Source of the DNA: Phoronis australis
Lineage: Eukaryota > Phoronida > Phoronidae
DNA length: 64,000 nucleotides
Assembly: GCA_002633005.1 (NCBI GenBank)
Contig: NMRA01000146.1
Location: 757,834-821,833 of the forward strand
Reading direction: 5' to 3'
Shown: positions 21,518-34,125 of the stretch, piece after piece
Layout of the letters: the number at the start of each line of letters is the position of its first letter
Position numbering within the stretch: position 1 is the first letter of the stretch
Notes under the pieces: generated by a model
What the model saw: only the letters and a program-made list of their open reading frames with translations
The model's database searches: none
What the model was told of the DNA's origin: nothing
Made by a program: the position numbers and the translations under genes

Positions 21518-24390
21518 ATGAATCATGAGGTTAAAATCTGGCAGATAAATCTGCACCGGGCCAACAACCCATCAGTGCTTCTGCAGCAGACGCTTGAGCG
21601 CAATACCCTATTCATGGCCTTCATACAAGAGCCGTGCTGTCGGGGAAGTGCAATGATGAACACTCCTAGGAATGCCAAATCTTATATTGCTTCACTGGGT
21701 AACAACATCAAGCCCAGGGCTGCAATTCTGGTATCCAAGGACATAACCTCAAGAATCCTTCCTGAGTTTTGTGACAGGGACACTGTGGCAGTGTCCTGTG
21801 ATACACTAAGACCAAATGGTCTAATATGCACAGTATGGTGGGTCTCAGCCTATATGCCAGGGGACTCCGCCGAGAACCCACCCCCACCTAAACTGCAACA
21901 AATCACCAATCACTGCAGAGCCAAGAATATCCCTTTGGTTATCTGTTGTGATGCCAATTCACATCACGAGGTGTGGCACAGCACTGACACCAACCCAAGA
22001 GGTGAGGCACTTCTAGAGTTTATTGTCAGCTCACAACTTTTAATGTGCAACAAGGGCCATGAGTCCACATTTGTTGTCAGAAACCGGCAGGAGGTAATAG
22101 ACCTTACTCTGGTTAATTTGCCTGCTGTTGATGTGGTAACTAATTGGAGAGTGGATTCTGCACCTTCTTTAGCTGACCACAGATACATTAGGTTTGAAGT
22201 GGCGACTTTCGTTGTTCCACTATTTACTGAGTATAGGAACACCAATAAGGTGAACTGGGAACTCTATCGTTCAAAGGTTTCCAAACTTCTTTCTACTCTA
22301 GAAACAACAAATATCAGGAACCGTTGTGATGTTAACAAATTGACAGATGACATTAAGAATGCCCTGACCAAGTCACTAGATATTTCCTGCCCCAAACGCT
22401 GTATTAAGGTCACTGGGAAACCAAAACAACAGATTTGGTGGACCAAAGAACTGGCAGTACTTTGGGGTAAGGCACGTAAAGCTCACAGAGCGGCAATTCG
22501 GACTGACACTGACGAGTGCTGGGATGCATATCATCTTGCCTATCGTATGTTTAAGTCTGCCACACGCAAAGCAAAGCGCAATTCATTCTGTCAGCAAACT
22601 AACAGCCTCTCTGCATCTGCAAGGCTGATGCAATTGCTGAAGAAGAATCACTCCTCCAGACTCGAGGTCATTCAAAGAGAGGATTGCTCATACACACGCT
22701 CCGCCGAGGAAACACTCGAAGTCATGATGGGTAAGCACTATCCTGATAGTGTAAACCTGTCGAACCAATATTCAAAAGGGATGGACTCAGAGGAGTGTGA
22801 ACCATTAGCTTATGCTGATGTTGAAAACGTAGCCACACCACATCTCGTGGAGTTAGCTCTAAAGTCTTTTAAACCATGGAAGTCCCCTGGACTAGACATG
22901 ATATATCCTATAATGTTACAAGAAGCTGGGATACCACTATTCCATATACTCACAGCAAGTTACAAAGCCAGTCTTAGACTAGGTTATATCCCTAAGACTT
23001 GGACTGAAGCTAGGGTAGTCTTCATTCCTAAACCAGGGAAGAACTCATACCTTTTGGCTGAATCATTTAGGCCTATAACCTTAACATCCTTTCTTCTCAA
23101 AGGACTGGAAAGGCTCATTCTGTGGCATCTTGATAAACAAGGAATACAGAACAAACTTCAGAACAATCAGTATGCTTATAGGCCTGGCTTCTCTACGGAG
23201 ACCGCTCTACATCATCTGGTTGCTAGACTGGAAAGGGCTGTTTTTAATAAACAATTTGCCCTCTGTGCCTTCATTGATCTTGTTGGTGCTTTCAGCAATA
23301 TTAAGCATGATGCGATTCGAATTGCACTGAACCACTTTAAAGTGAATAGGTGTCTTACCAGGTGGATCATTAACATGCTTGGAAGTCAATCTGTGACTGC
23401 TTGTCTAGACAATGTGAGTGTGGCGGTTCGCATCACCAGAGGAACACCTCAGGGTGGCGCTGCCTCACCAACCCTCTTTAACATGGTTATGGATGGTTTG
23501 CTTCAACAATTATCTACTGACATGGGTCCAAGCTTGTATGTTCAAGNGGCCAGACAGGTGCTGGGGTCTACTTTCCAAGCCTTCCTGTTGCAGATGCAGA
23601 AAACTGGGTATCGTTGGGCAATCTTGCCACGGTGTTTCAGGCTGAGATCACTGCAATTAATAGAGCTGCTCAATTGGCACAACAATATAACACTGAACTT
23701 GGCAATCGGCCAATTATCATCTTTTCAGATAGCCAAGCAGCAATAAAAGCCCTAAAGAAACTAAGGGTCAACTCTCGTTGTGTTAATGCTTGTATTAATG
23801 AGCTTAACAAGCTTGCAATTGAAAGAACCGTCAATATACGCTGGGTCAGGGCCCATGTGGGAATTGATGGCAATGAGAATGCAGACAGACTCGCAAAGAT
23901 AGGAGCAAGCGTTCTGCATTTTGTGCCTGAACCTGCTATCCCGGTATCTTACGGATGTTGCAGGATGAGTATACGCAACTGGGTACATACCCAGTCAGCA
24001 GCCCAGTGGGCATCACTTAACTCCTGCCGAGAAACCAAGGAGAATTTTCCCAACGTGATCGAACCAAAAGGTTCAAAAAGCCTTCTGAGTCTAGATAGAT
24101 TGGGTATAAGACACGTCATTCAAATTTTGACGGGCCACTGCAACCTAGCCCGACACAGACACATTACTGGGCATATGAGGAGCCCCGTGTGTCCCGAGTG
24201 TGGTACTGACGTAGAATCTCCTAAACACCTGGTAGAGTCTTGCCCAGCTTTTTATAGGCTAAGGAGCAACCTACTGGATGGCATTGTTACATGCCTACAA
24301 CATATAGTGCATGGCAACAAATGGAAACGTTTGTCTGTTTTCCTAAAGGAGACTGGCAGACTTGAAAACTTTCTTCACGAGGAGCCATAA
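21518..24390 (+). CDS. ORF2: Non-LTR ORF2: endonuclease, reverse transcriptase, RNase H (assembly gap inside)
   Basis: ORF2 nicks the target, primes cDNA from it and degrades template RNA. APE endonuclease: IWQINLHRA (about 7-15), FIQEP (35-39), DANSHH (145-150), VIDLTLVN (193-200) and SLADHRYI (217-224). RT: WKSPGLDMIYP, FRPITLTSFLLK, motif A FIDLVGAFS, motif B RGTPQGGAASPTLF. The frame breaks at the single N (23547), just where the YADD box should follow. After the N another frame opens inside RNase H (GQTGAGVYF, then IFSDSQAAIKAL and WVRAHVGIDGNENADRLAK) and ends with CPECGTDVESPKHLVESCP. The lost segment (YADD, thumb, RNase H start) looks like a collapsed assembly gap, not a mutation. Confidence 0.85.
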
Positions 24391-24520
24391 TTGGGGTCTC
24401 GTGCCTTTGCTCAGGTGTTTTGTGCAATGGGCCCAACCATGAGGCCTGCGCACGTCTGATGCACCGCAAATGACATCAGACCACCTGCACTGTTTTTTTT
24501 TGTTTTTTTTATCTCGTAAG

Positions 24521-26524
24521 GTCAGACTCACTGAAATGCGAAAACCGTGCGCAGACACACCAATAGTGTCCAACCAGCAGGTTGCACAGTATCCCCATTT
24601 ACAGAACGTCAAGATAACCAAAGCTCCAGGTGACTTAATAGATGTGCTTCTGGGTGTAGACAATACTCATCTGATCACTTCAGAGGAAGTAATCATTGGT
24701 ACGAAACTGGATGACCCCATCGCTGCCAGATGTCCGCTGGGTTGGTACATTCAAGGAGGTCGTAATCCTGGTGAGCTTGAGTGTAATGCCCTACTACACT
24801 ACGCACAAATATGTGCAGTTGGCGAGCTTGAAGATTTTCTTGGTTTGGAGAGGATGGGTTTGGAGCCGAAACGTTGTAAGTGTACTGCAGAAGAGCAGGA
24901 CAAGCAGGCTGCCGATTTTATGAAGCAGAGTGTCACTCGAAGAGAAGATGGTACCTACCAGATAAATTTGCCGCGGAGGAAGTCTCAAGAGAAACTGCCA
25001 AACAACTACACTTACGCAGTCAACAGACTTCAGAACCTAGAGAAACAGTTTCGCAACAAACCAGATGAATGGAGAGTTTACTGCGAACAGATGAGAGACC
25101 AGGTGTCCCGTGGCTTTGCAAGACTTGTTACTGAACAGGAGCTGCAGAGGGACACTCGTGAAGACAAGGGAATGTGGTACCTGCCTCATTTTGCTGTCAA
25201 GAAGGACTCGATTACTACTCCTGTGCGTGTTGTTTTCGACGGCAAGGCGAGATATCAAGGACACTCTCTCAATGATTACCTTGCGAAGGGTATAAACATC
25301 AACAGCGATCTTTTTGATGTTGCACTACGATTTCGAGAGTTTAAAGTTGGCATAGCAGCAGACATTAGCAATATGTTCCAAACGGTTAAGATAACACCAG
25401 AGGATGCTCGATTTCACCGTTATGTCTTTAGAGAGCATCCAGATTACCCTGTCAACGTCTACGAATAGACAACGGTCACATTCGGTGACAAACCGTCTCC
25501 AACTGCAGCCATAGTAGCGTTAGGACATACAGTTGACGAGCATGCACCTGATGATGTAGAGCTTCAAAGCATCACCCGAGACCAGTTTTACATGGACGAT
25601 TTAAACGATTCACAGAGAACATCCCAGAATGCGAGTCAGTTGAAGGACCGCCTTATTGAAGTACTAGACAAAGGGAAATTCAAGATTCGCAAGTGGTTAT
25701 CCAACGTGAGCGAAATTTGTGAAACAGAATACGTTCCCAGCGATGGTGAGGCTGTTGTACTTGGGACCAAATGGAACCTCGAAAAAGACACACTCAGTGT
25801 GAAACAAGTCAATATTGAACATGAAATGGTGACAAAACGCAACATTCTGAAGAAAACTGCGTCCTACTACGATGTATTTGGAATGTTGGCAGGTGTTCTC
25901 GTACGTCCTAAGGTTCTGCTTCAACGTTTGTGGCAATTTAAGTTAGACTGGGACACGCCATTAACACCCCAAAGTGAGCTATGCTCCATATGGGACGAGA
26001 TCCAAAAGGATTTAGAACAAGTCAATACGATTGAGATTCCTCGCTGTCTTATCCCGGACAAGTTTAAAGGCTCGACAACCCTGCCCACAGTGTCACTACA
26101 CGGTTTCAGTGACGCCTCTGAGGATGCCATGGGTATGGGTGTTTGGCTACGTTGGTCTTATCCAGAGGATGATAGTAATGAACTGTCGTTCGTTTGTGCC
26201 AGAGCACGAGTTACCCCGTTGAAACAGACAAGTATACCACGCAAAGAGCTTCAAGCGATCCTTCTTCTGTCACGGCTGGTGATATGTGTTGACAGAGCTC
26301 TAAGACTTGAAGTATCCTACAGGAGATTGTGGACCGACAGTTTGACTGCAATATGCTGGTTACGTGGTCAGTCGAAATCTTTCAAGTCGTATGTAGCATA
26401 CCGCGTTGGCGAAGTTACGTCAGAGTTTGATCCAATTGAAGACTTATCCTATGTTCCAACCAAACAGAATGTCATCGACCTTGTCTCACGTGGTGGTACG
26501 GCTGCTAAAATGCAGAGTTCCTAA
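24521..26524 (+). pseudogene. pol: BEL copy 1 pol: reverse transcriptase and RNase H
   Basis: After the 11-bp duplication the protease/RT frame resumes in the phase in which it was cut. RT shows FAVKKDSITTPVRVVFDG, motif A AADISNMFQ, and the catalytic YMDD box (within FYMDDLNDS). The motif B region VTFGDKPSP is reached only through an in-frame TAG at 25466-25468. RNase H shows LHGFSDASEDAMGMGVW, the RARVTPLKQTSIPRKELQA segment typical of BEL/Pao, and LWTDSLTAICWL. The frame ends at 26524 after LVSRGGTAAKM. Sequence homologous to what should follow continues in another frame from about 26540, with some residues missing. Confidence 0.88.
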
Positions 26525-26529
26525 AACAA

Positions 26530-28098
26530 CCACCTGCCCTTTGGCCCACTACACCAAAGACTATTCAGATTTCAGATGATCCCGAGCAAAAGAAGTTTCA
26601 CGTCAGAAATGCCCACATGTACGCTGTGAAAGTGGCTGTCACACCGTTCATTGACCCTAAGAGGTTCTCAAGTTGGTCAAGGCTGCTCATGGTCACTGCT
26701 CGTATCTTGTCTTTGAGAGATTTGCCAATGTCTCGGTGGTTAAAATCGCTGACGTCTCAGATTTTCAAATGGCCTACTCGAACGCACCTGGAAGAAGCTG
26801 AGTTGTACTGGATTCGTTGTGCTCAACGGGAAATTGACTTCAAGACTCACCAGATAATGAGTCTTAGTCCTTTTTCGATGATGAAGAGGGTGTGTATAGA
26901 TTTGGTAGTCGCATCAGAAAGGCACCGATTTCTTATGACATCCGTCACCCATATCTACTACCAAAGCGAAGTCACATAAGTCTGCTGATTGTTCGTGAGA
27001 GGCATCGCCACGCATTCCATGGAGGACACCTCAGAACTGCCTTCGAAGTCCGTAAGAATTACTGGTTAATCGGAGACATTAACGTATCTCGACGCGTCGT
27101 TCACGAATGTATGACCTGTAGACGTTAAGGTGGGAAACCGTTGAAGCAAAAGATGGCCGATCTTCCTGACTGTCGTATTACGCCGTGTACCCCAGCATTT
27201 AAGACTACGTTAGTGGACTATTTGGGACCAGTTAATGTGAAACTCACCAGAAACACCGTCTCCAAGGGTTATTGTGCTGTGTTCACCTGTGCGGTGACAA
27301 GGGCAGTCCATCTAACATGCGTTCAAGATCTCTCAACATCAGCCTTTCTCCAGGCCTTTGAACGGTTTGTGAGCATACGTGGTGCACCAGCTATGATAAT
27401 CAGCGACAGTGTCATGTGTTTTCAAGGTGCTGATAATGAAATGAGAGAGTTGAATCTTCGTCTCAATCGTGAGCAACTCTAATGTCGTGGTCAACGTTAC
27501 AACGTGGAATGGAAATTTGGGCGGCCTGGAGGACCTCATCATCAAGGGGCGGTAGAGCGGATGGTGCAAGAGGTCAAAAAGTCTCTGCGGTACTTGGGTG
27601 CAAGCTGACAAGCTCCCATTCGAGGAGTGGGAGACAGTGTTCTGTCAGATATCGTCTTCGATGAATAACCGACCACTTACAACCAAGTCGTCCTCACCAT
27701 TGGACGACGCCCCTATTACACCCAACCACTTCCTGATCGGTAGAGGTGAGCTGCCAAGTCCTCAAGTCCCATGCACTGAGTACACTGCTGACTTCAAAAA
27801 GCGTCGCGAGTTGTGTAACACCATGGTCGATGGATTTTGGAGAAGATGGTTAACTAACATACACAAACTGTCCCCTCGGCGGAAATGTTTCAACTCTAGT
27901 GATAATCTAGCGAACGGAGATGTTGTTCTAGTAGTTGACGAAAATGCCAATCGTGGATTTTGGAAAATGACAGAGATTGTGAAAACGTACGCCAGTGATG
28001 ATGGACAGATTCGTGTTGTGGACATTAGATTTTCAGACGGCCATGTTATCAAGAGACCCGTAACTAAACTTGTTCTATTGATGAAGAACACGGATTGA
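26530..28098 (+). pseudogene. pol: BEL copy 1 integrase and C-terminal DUF5641-like domain
   Basis: Integrase inserts the cDNA. The remains are spread over several frames. The zinc domain has H-H-C-C residues (HRHAFHGGHLR...CMTCRR) and ends at an in-frame TAA (27126-27128). Core: first Asp in LVDYLGPV; second Asp in IISDSVMCFQGA, where the usual NGTNF after SD is replaced; and the Glu in GAVERMV beyond another TAA (27480-27482). The last frame (27598-28098) gives NNRPLT, PITPNHFLIGR, FWRRW and LANGDVVLVVDE, the conserved tail of BEL/Pao integrases, and ends just before the 3' LTR. Non-functional. Confidence 0.85.
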
Positions 28099-28290
28099 CT
28101 CGATTGACGTTTGAACTTGATTACACAGTGCTAGACACTGAGTTTACGTTTAATATGATAGTGTGTGTTTCTGGTTAGACATTAGTTGGCTATAAGTGTT
28201 TTCTAGTGGTACAAGAGTCAGTCGGTGCCTAAGAACTTTTATATTTTTTTAGTATTTTCGCCATTCCTGTCTGTTTAGTGTCCCCTGGGA

Positions 28291-28506
28291 TGTCATGCGA
28301 CTGATTACTAGTTAGTTATAAGCCTTTCTATAGATGTCGCTGTCGTTCGTTTAATCGGTTTGTGACAGTGGCGTTATTTGTTTGTAGTTCCACACAGTTG
28401 AAAAATACATATGTAAACGTCGAGTCGCTCGCAATATTTATCGCATTTTATTCGCCGAAACGCATTGCAGAGACTATTTATTGTTTCAACGTGTGATTTC
28501 ATAACA
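28291..28506 (+). repeat. 3' LTR of BEL copy 1
   Basis: 216 bp, TGTCATGCGAC...TCATAACA, aligned end to end with 17368-17583, with the ATCAT duplication directly after it. Confidence 0.95.
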
Positions 28507-28511
28507 ATCAT

Positions 28512-28655
28512 ATAAAGTACCAAGTGGGTCACTAAACAGCCAACTGGGCTATAACAACCTGCAAAGCAGGGTTCCGGACAAACTGAGTGAGCAGACCAGC
28601 CGGAGTGATAAAAAGAGATATTGTAAGGAACGTGGTGTTGTGGCTCAGTATGTGC
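28512..28655 (+). repeat. Tandem unit A, copy 2, right part
   Basis: Continues the unit interrupted at 17367 and matches 16458-16602 up to GGCTCAGTATGTGCC, after which the two copies diverge. It includes the perfect small palindrome AGCC-AACTG-GGCT. Confidence 0.85.
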
Positions 28656-28815
28656 CACATTGGCAGGGTTGTTCATGTATGAACAATCCTGTCCACCGCC
28701 ACAACCCGCGTGGGGGCCGTGACCCTGGTAGGGGAGTGGCAGGGGTTGGGGAAAAAAGGTAGTCGGAAGAATGACAAAGGGACCGATGCCATTCCCGGAT
28801 TTGCCTCCATAATCA

Positions 28816-29263
28816 TTGAAGCTCATCCCCCCCCCCCTTCCGGAGTGCAGGCCCGGCGTTCGACTTGGGGCACAGCCCACGAGGACAGTTTGGATATCTC
28901 ACGATGAGCAGTACCGCTCCCGCAGAGCTCGAAACCCAGCCACACCCTGGTTTACGATAGAGCCGGAGTTGTGGTTGGTGTACATTACCGGCACCTCTAC
29001 TGACAACATACCACACCCACTTACCAGACAATCCTATACCTTTACTACAAGGCAAATTGCATTGCATAACAGTGCAGGCAAAAACATACCTGGAGGACCT
29101 GCAGTGGTTCCCACCCGAGCATCGCATGGTACAGGGCAACCCAACGCTCCCGACCGGGCCTTTCCCGGGTACAAGTCGCCCCCAAAACCCATATCACACT
29201 CACTCGGAATCAGTCCTGGCGAAATTCAGCCGGTTTAGGGCGCACTTTAATACCCAAGTTTAG
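28816..29263 (+). pseudogene. Coding-like fragment, possibly from a tyrosine-recombinase-type retroelement
   Basis: The plus frame reads SHDEQYRSRRARNPATPWFT followed by IEPELWLVYITG. I recall a similar (YD)xxFRxxRAxxPxxxWxxIDPELW segment in ORFs near DIRS/Ngaro-like elements of aquatic invertebrates, but I cannot verify it here. A second frame (28904 onward, one stop) is open to 29263 with Pro/His-rich text. The two overlapping frames cannot both be genuine. No RT or recombinase lies nearby. A run of C at 28828-28838 precedes it. Confidence 0.3.
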
Positions 29264-32200
29264 TGCCCCCCTGAGTAGTACGAATCTAATGCACCGTGTC
29301 GGAGCTAGAGTAGCTCAGCTGAAGATAACTGACGTTCAGGTTCCTATGTGGTCAGGTCAAGAAATAATGCGCAACTGTTGGTATTGCTGTGGCAAAACAG
29401 AAAAGGTGGGCGGTGTGACAATTGCTGGATAGTAACCTCTGCCAGAAGCATCTGCTGTTAGTGAAACTCGCTGCAAAATTATACTCAGAAAATGGAGATG
29501 TTTTCAGAAAACGAAAAGATTGTTAAAGTTTTATTTTGGATGTTAATTTTTTATATTTATTAATTGTTTTTGGTTATGTTTTGTTAAAGTTAGGAAAGAA
29601 GTGATGGTGCGGAATGGTAAAGCGCCATCAGCATGGTAGATGTGATTTCGTGTTAAGATTCATGAACAATCTAAAATCAGTATTCAAAAAGTGCTTTTCA
29701 TTTGACGCTGCTTTTGATATGAAAACCGACAGTTTGATAAAAATCAGTAATTAAAACGCTAAATTTCTACAACATGATATTGAAAAACAAGCCCATTTAG
29801 ACTAACGAACAACGGCGGTAGCATGGTTTCCATTTTGGTTGAGTAACATGGGCTGGTTTGGAGATACCATTTAGCAAATTTTCGAACGTTTCATCCCCAG
29901 AACCAGAAAGTAAACATCAACATGTAACCTGCAGGGGAAGTTCAATATCGAAACGAAGTATAGCATGGACAGATAAACCATTAACGGGCAGGATATAAAT
30001 GTACAGGGTAAAAATCAAAGTGGTGTGGCATGCGAGTTTCAAGCATAATAAAAAGACACGAGGTTGGCAGTTTTGAAATATTTTATTGAAAGTAAACCGT
30101 ATTTTGTTACATATTTGGGCTGCTATGTAGTTACACATCTACTGTGGACCAAGCTATGTGCCACAGGAAAACCTTCATACGAAAACTTGCATGTCTACTG
30201 TATGGCTAAGAAAAATAAAATATCTAAAAAATCCTACACAACACAACCATAAGAGAAGGCGGCAACAGGATCTCAGGAATAATGATAGCGCAAAAAGTCA
30301 TATAAAATAGACAACACCAAGTACACAATCAGAAAGTAACCAAGTCTACAAAATATGTTTGCCAGTAAAAAGGCCTAGCACCGTATCAATGTGTTCAACG
30401 AATAACCGGAGCTAAGCAAAAGGACAAATAACATTTGTGCCGGCGATGTCAGGAAAAGATGGGCACATCTAGTCAGTAAATGCAATTGAGCCTAGGGTTC
30501 AGGCGTCGTGAAAGTTTAGTCTAGACAGTTCCATTGGTGGCACGAGGTCATCAGCACTATGCAACAAGTTATTATGTAATGACATGAGAGTGAAACCACA
30601 GGCTGGCCCATCACCGTGAACTCTGGGTGAATGAGCACTCCAACTGAGTTGGGGATAGTGGAATCCCAGTGTGCCTAGGTGACGAAATTTTAGGAGGTAG
30701 GTTAGACACTATTGCGTGGAATATAGGTTAACAAAATGAAAATTTACAAGATTTTGAAATCGTAAATTAAAAACCTTGTGTTAAAATAAGTGAGAGACTA
30801 CTGGTAAGCTGAGATGAGTTATACACTGTAAGCCTAAACGGGCAGAAGTATCCCACTAGTGTTACAGTGCCGCGCTTTCGAAAACTTGGCGCAGTTACAT
30901 GGATACTGTTTACTAGTAGCCCGGGTGTAGTGGCTCCCGGGTTGCAGATGAAAATGACCCTACTTAACAGGCTAACGACAACTGTTAGAGTGACTGGCTT
31001 ATACATAAGCACACCAAAATGAACAAGGCATATACGAAACTAGTAAAATAAAGAAAAACAGCTGACGCCATGCGCTCGCTGTGTAGGCACTCGACCGCGG
31101 ATTTCGTACTCGGTTAGACTAAATAATTTTATATATCTGAGTTTCGTACGACGAAGCTATGCTCGCCTGAGAAGTAGACAAATTAGCAAGCATGTGTGAC
31201 GTGATCTCGTCGAACTCTACGTTCGTCTACCTGCCGCTACGGTAGCCGTCTAATCGAAAATCGTCATGATGGGGAATGCCCGACCAAGAAGCGGAACGGA
31301 AACAAAGTTGACGCATTACCGCGGTTGGAATAGGTTAAAAATTATTCCAAGAGAACGAAATGTGAAGCATTAGATGAGACCAATTGCCACGAATCTTTTC
31401 AGAAGTTAAAACATGTTTTGCTATCATTAGGTTTTTATTATTATTATTATTATTATTAGGTATTATTATTATTTTTTTGGATTGTTTTTTTCAATGATTA
31501 TTTATTCAGTTTTAGCAATGATTCAGTGTACGTTTCATTTTTTCTTATTTTATATGTTTACTTTGTGACATATTGGATGTTTTTGATTTTTGTTTTCATT
31601 ATTTTTATTCAAAGCATTTTTTATCTTTTTGAACGGAAGAAACTATGCGAGTCAAAAGCGAAGATAAACATTCGTGCGCGCAAGGGGCCAAAAGCGAAGT
31701 ACTTGAAAAGGCCTCTACAAACAAGATATTCAAAGTGTAAGGTACGGTATTTCCGCACTTTTCTTCGAGAAGTCGAATAAAATATAGACGTGGGAGCCTA
31801 ATTTTTTATATTCATATTTATTTTTTTTTATTATTATTTTTTTTCAATCTCATAAACCCACCGAAATGGTTGTGCGCTATATAAGGACACTTTAGTGTGA
31901 GACGCAGCGCTTTCGAGCTTTACCACACCAGCCTCCGCCGCGACATGCGATAGATTCCCTTCTACATGTAGGTCTCAACCATTGTAAATCCCATATGTTA
32001 CATCAATATTACCTCGTGTCCTGTTGGAACAGTACCTAGTAGTCTAGTGTTATGTAATTCCAGTATCAACCATGCACCCAAATTATCAGGACGTCTAGAC
32101 CCTAGGTCACACGAAAGTCAAACCGCTGGCACTCAAACGCATTCTACTGTATAGGGCCTTTTATACTAACATACACGCGTCGACGTTTTTGGGAGTTAAT

Positions 32201-33960
32201 GTCAGTTTGAACGCTTAAACTTTGGTCCTGGAAGGAAGTTACCAGCGCCAGTTAACTTCGCACTAAACAGGTGGATTTAATTGCTTAGCGCCAATGCTGC
32301 CACGCAGTATAAACGATCAACTTCAGTCCTATCGAAGTTATTGCCAGGGGCCACTGTTATCATTAACAAATTCACAGTAGTGTGCTGGCTAATAGTTGCT
32401 TATACCTTGCTATAATAATCACCAATCAATTTGAAAATACGTTTTATGTCAATTAACACATGTAAATGTTCCCAAGTTGTCACATCTTAGCGTGCAGTGC
32501 TACCTTGCGATACCTTCGATCACAACAGCGTCACCTACTGTTTACATTGAAGTTCATTAACTACGGAAGCCAGAATGAACGGTCCAGTTAACTTCGCAGT
32601 GTACGCCGATGCTCCGCTCAGACAAGAGTTAAGTAAATGTGAAAGGGCCCTATGGTAGACCACAAGACACTTAATCTTCTTTAGCTGGATCTGCTCACTT
32701 AGCTTCACAGGCAAATAATCCATGTTTTGTGACTACAAGCGCTCAGATAAATGAATTCATAGGTCCATGAGCTGCAGTTTTTAAGTGCGTACGTTGCGTT
32801 GTCTGGGTAGCCTTCCTTATCCAACGATTGTTGAAGGCACACTCTGCAATAAAGACAAAAAAATTAATAACAGATGGGTAAAAGCTATCAGTAAAAGACA
32901 ATTTAACTTGCTGGATATTTATCGTGCTGTTTATACAACGCTGATTTGTAAAACTTCCTGACTTATATACAGAGCCTAGAAAATAGTCTTCAAACTCAAA
33001 ATTTAACCAATCACTCTCCAGGATTCAAGTGCAAGACTAGTCTGCACGTTTACTTCAAGCATGCACTGCAGTGGGTCAGTTTTCCACATAGTGTTTTGAA
33101 TGAAGTTTTAATCCTGGATTCGCGACATTCAAAACAATTTTATTCTATACAACTTGAATACAAAACATGCACATGGTCACCTATCATGCTATCACAATCT
33201 AGAACAAACCGTGCATATGACAAAACTTAATGTGTTAATAAAAGTTGGATTTCAGGCTAACAAGGTATCGTATCCTGTAACTTTTTAGATCAAGTTCTAT
33301 GACAAATTAATTAATATTTTTATCAAATGATGAAACTGTTGGCAACTGCAATAAACTACAATTCCCATTATTTTAATGAACTTTTGATTTTTTAATTCGT
33401 TAATCTGATAAGAAAATGCACAACTCTACATAATAAGCAGAGCTAGTTGTATTCTAACTAGCTGTCTCCAGCCAGCATAGAACTTCTTACTAATGTTTCA
33501 TGGACATTTAGCCGGCACAACCAGAGTTAGAACTGAAAGTTTAATCTCACATGTATACTTTCGCGTGTACTTTTTGAAACTTTTAGCAAAATCAAGAAGC
33601 TTTACACTGACTTGACCAAATGGCCACAAGAATCAGTAAGCTTGTTAAAGATTATAAGCCCATTGGCTTAATCAAGGACATATTTCATATTGTTTCAAAT
33701 TCAAACCCTGATAGCAGCACTATTTTTAACTCAACAATGAAACATATGAAGCTCTACCTGCCATGTGGATGTAGACAGCCCAATACCAACTCTGGGTGAT
33801 TGTTTCGATGCAAATGTTTGGATGTCTAGTTCTTCCAAGTACTCCGCCAAGTTAATAGAGACCTGAAAACAAGGAGATATTAGCAAACATAACAGTATGT
33901 GATAGCTTCTTAAGAATCCAGACATAACCCATTTACAGGGAATGCTATCCATGTAAATAT
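29264..33960. other. Long non-coding stretch
   Basis: 4.7 kb with only short unsupported ORFs. A TTA/ATT microsatellite lies at about 31435-31475 within a very T-rich stretch to 31620, and a second T-rich stretch at 31800-31850. No gene, RNA or mobile-element signature that I can support. Confidence 0.5.
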
Positions 33961-34125
33961 CAGGGGCGGTCGGGCGGATCCAGGATTTGGAGTTGGGGGG
34001 CTAGGGCAGAGTAGGGTTTTGCCCATCAGACATTCACCCCCTGCCCCCCCAACTGCCAATTGATCTTGTAGCGTTTTAGGGGGCCGGGGCCATGGCCTCT
34101 TAGCTGTCCTCTGAATCCACCATTG
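33961..34125. mobile_element. hAT-like MITE, 165 bp
   Basis: The left end CAGGGGCGG...GGATCCAG and right end CTGAATCCACCATTG are imperfect inverted repeats of the widespread CAGGGGCGGATCCAG type. The left end carries a small internal duplication (CGGTCGGGCGG). The interior has G-run and C-run tracts that could fold. No clear 8-bp target duplication is visible, so it is an old copy. Confidence 0.6.

Larger units (their letters stand above)
19342..24510 (+). mobile_element. Non-LTR retrotransposon with APE endonuclease and RNase H, nested in BEL copy 1
   Basis: About 5.2 kb, flanked by an 11-bp duplication ATCTCGTAAGG (19331-19341 and 24511-24521). It starts GTGTGTTGGTGG and ends in T-rich TGTTTTTTTTTGTTTTTTTT. 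It has two ORFs: ORF1 with a nucleic-acid-binding style sequence, and ORF2 with endonuclease, RT, RNase H and a C-terminal Cys-rich motif. The RNase H and gene order place it in the I/R1/Jockey-like group, but I cannot assign the clade. It appears full length except for an assembly gap in ORF2 (N at 23547). Confidence 0.93.
17368..28506 (+). mobile_element. BEL/Pao LTR retrotransposon copy 1, decayed, with nested insertion
   Basis: The element is bounded by 216-bp LTRs with TGT...ACA ends and a 5-bp target duplication ATCAT (17363-17367 and 28507-28511). Order is gag, zinc-binding region, aspartic protease, RT, RNase H, integrase and a C-terminal DUF5641-like domain, which is the BEL/Pao arrangement. 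Without the nested non-LTR element (19342-24510) it is about 6 kb. It carries in-frame stops (25466, 27126, 27480), several frameshifts and probably a small deletion near 26530, so it cannot encode a full polyprotein. No primer-binding site starting TGG is visible directly after the 5' LTR. Confidence 0.95.
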
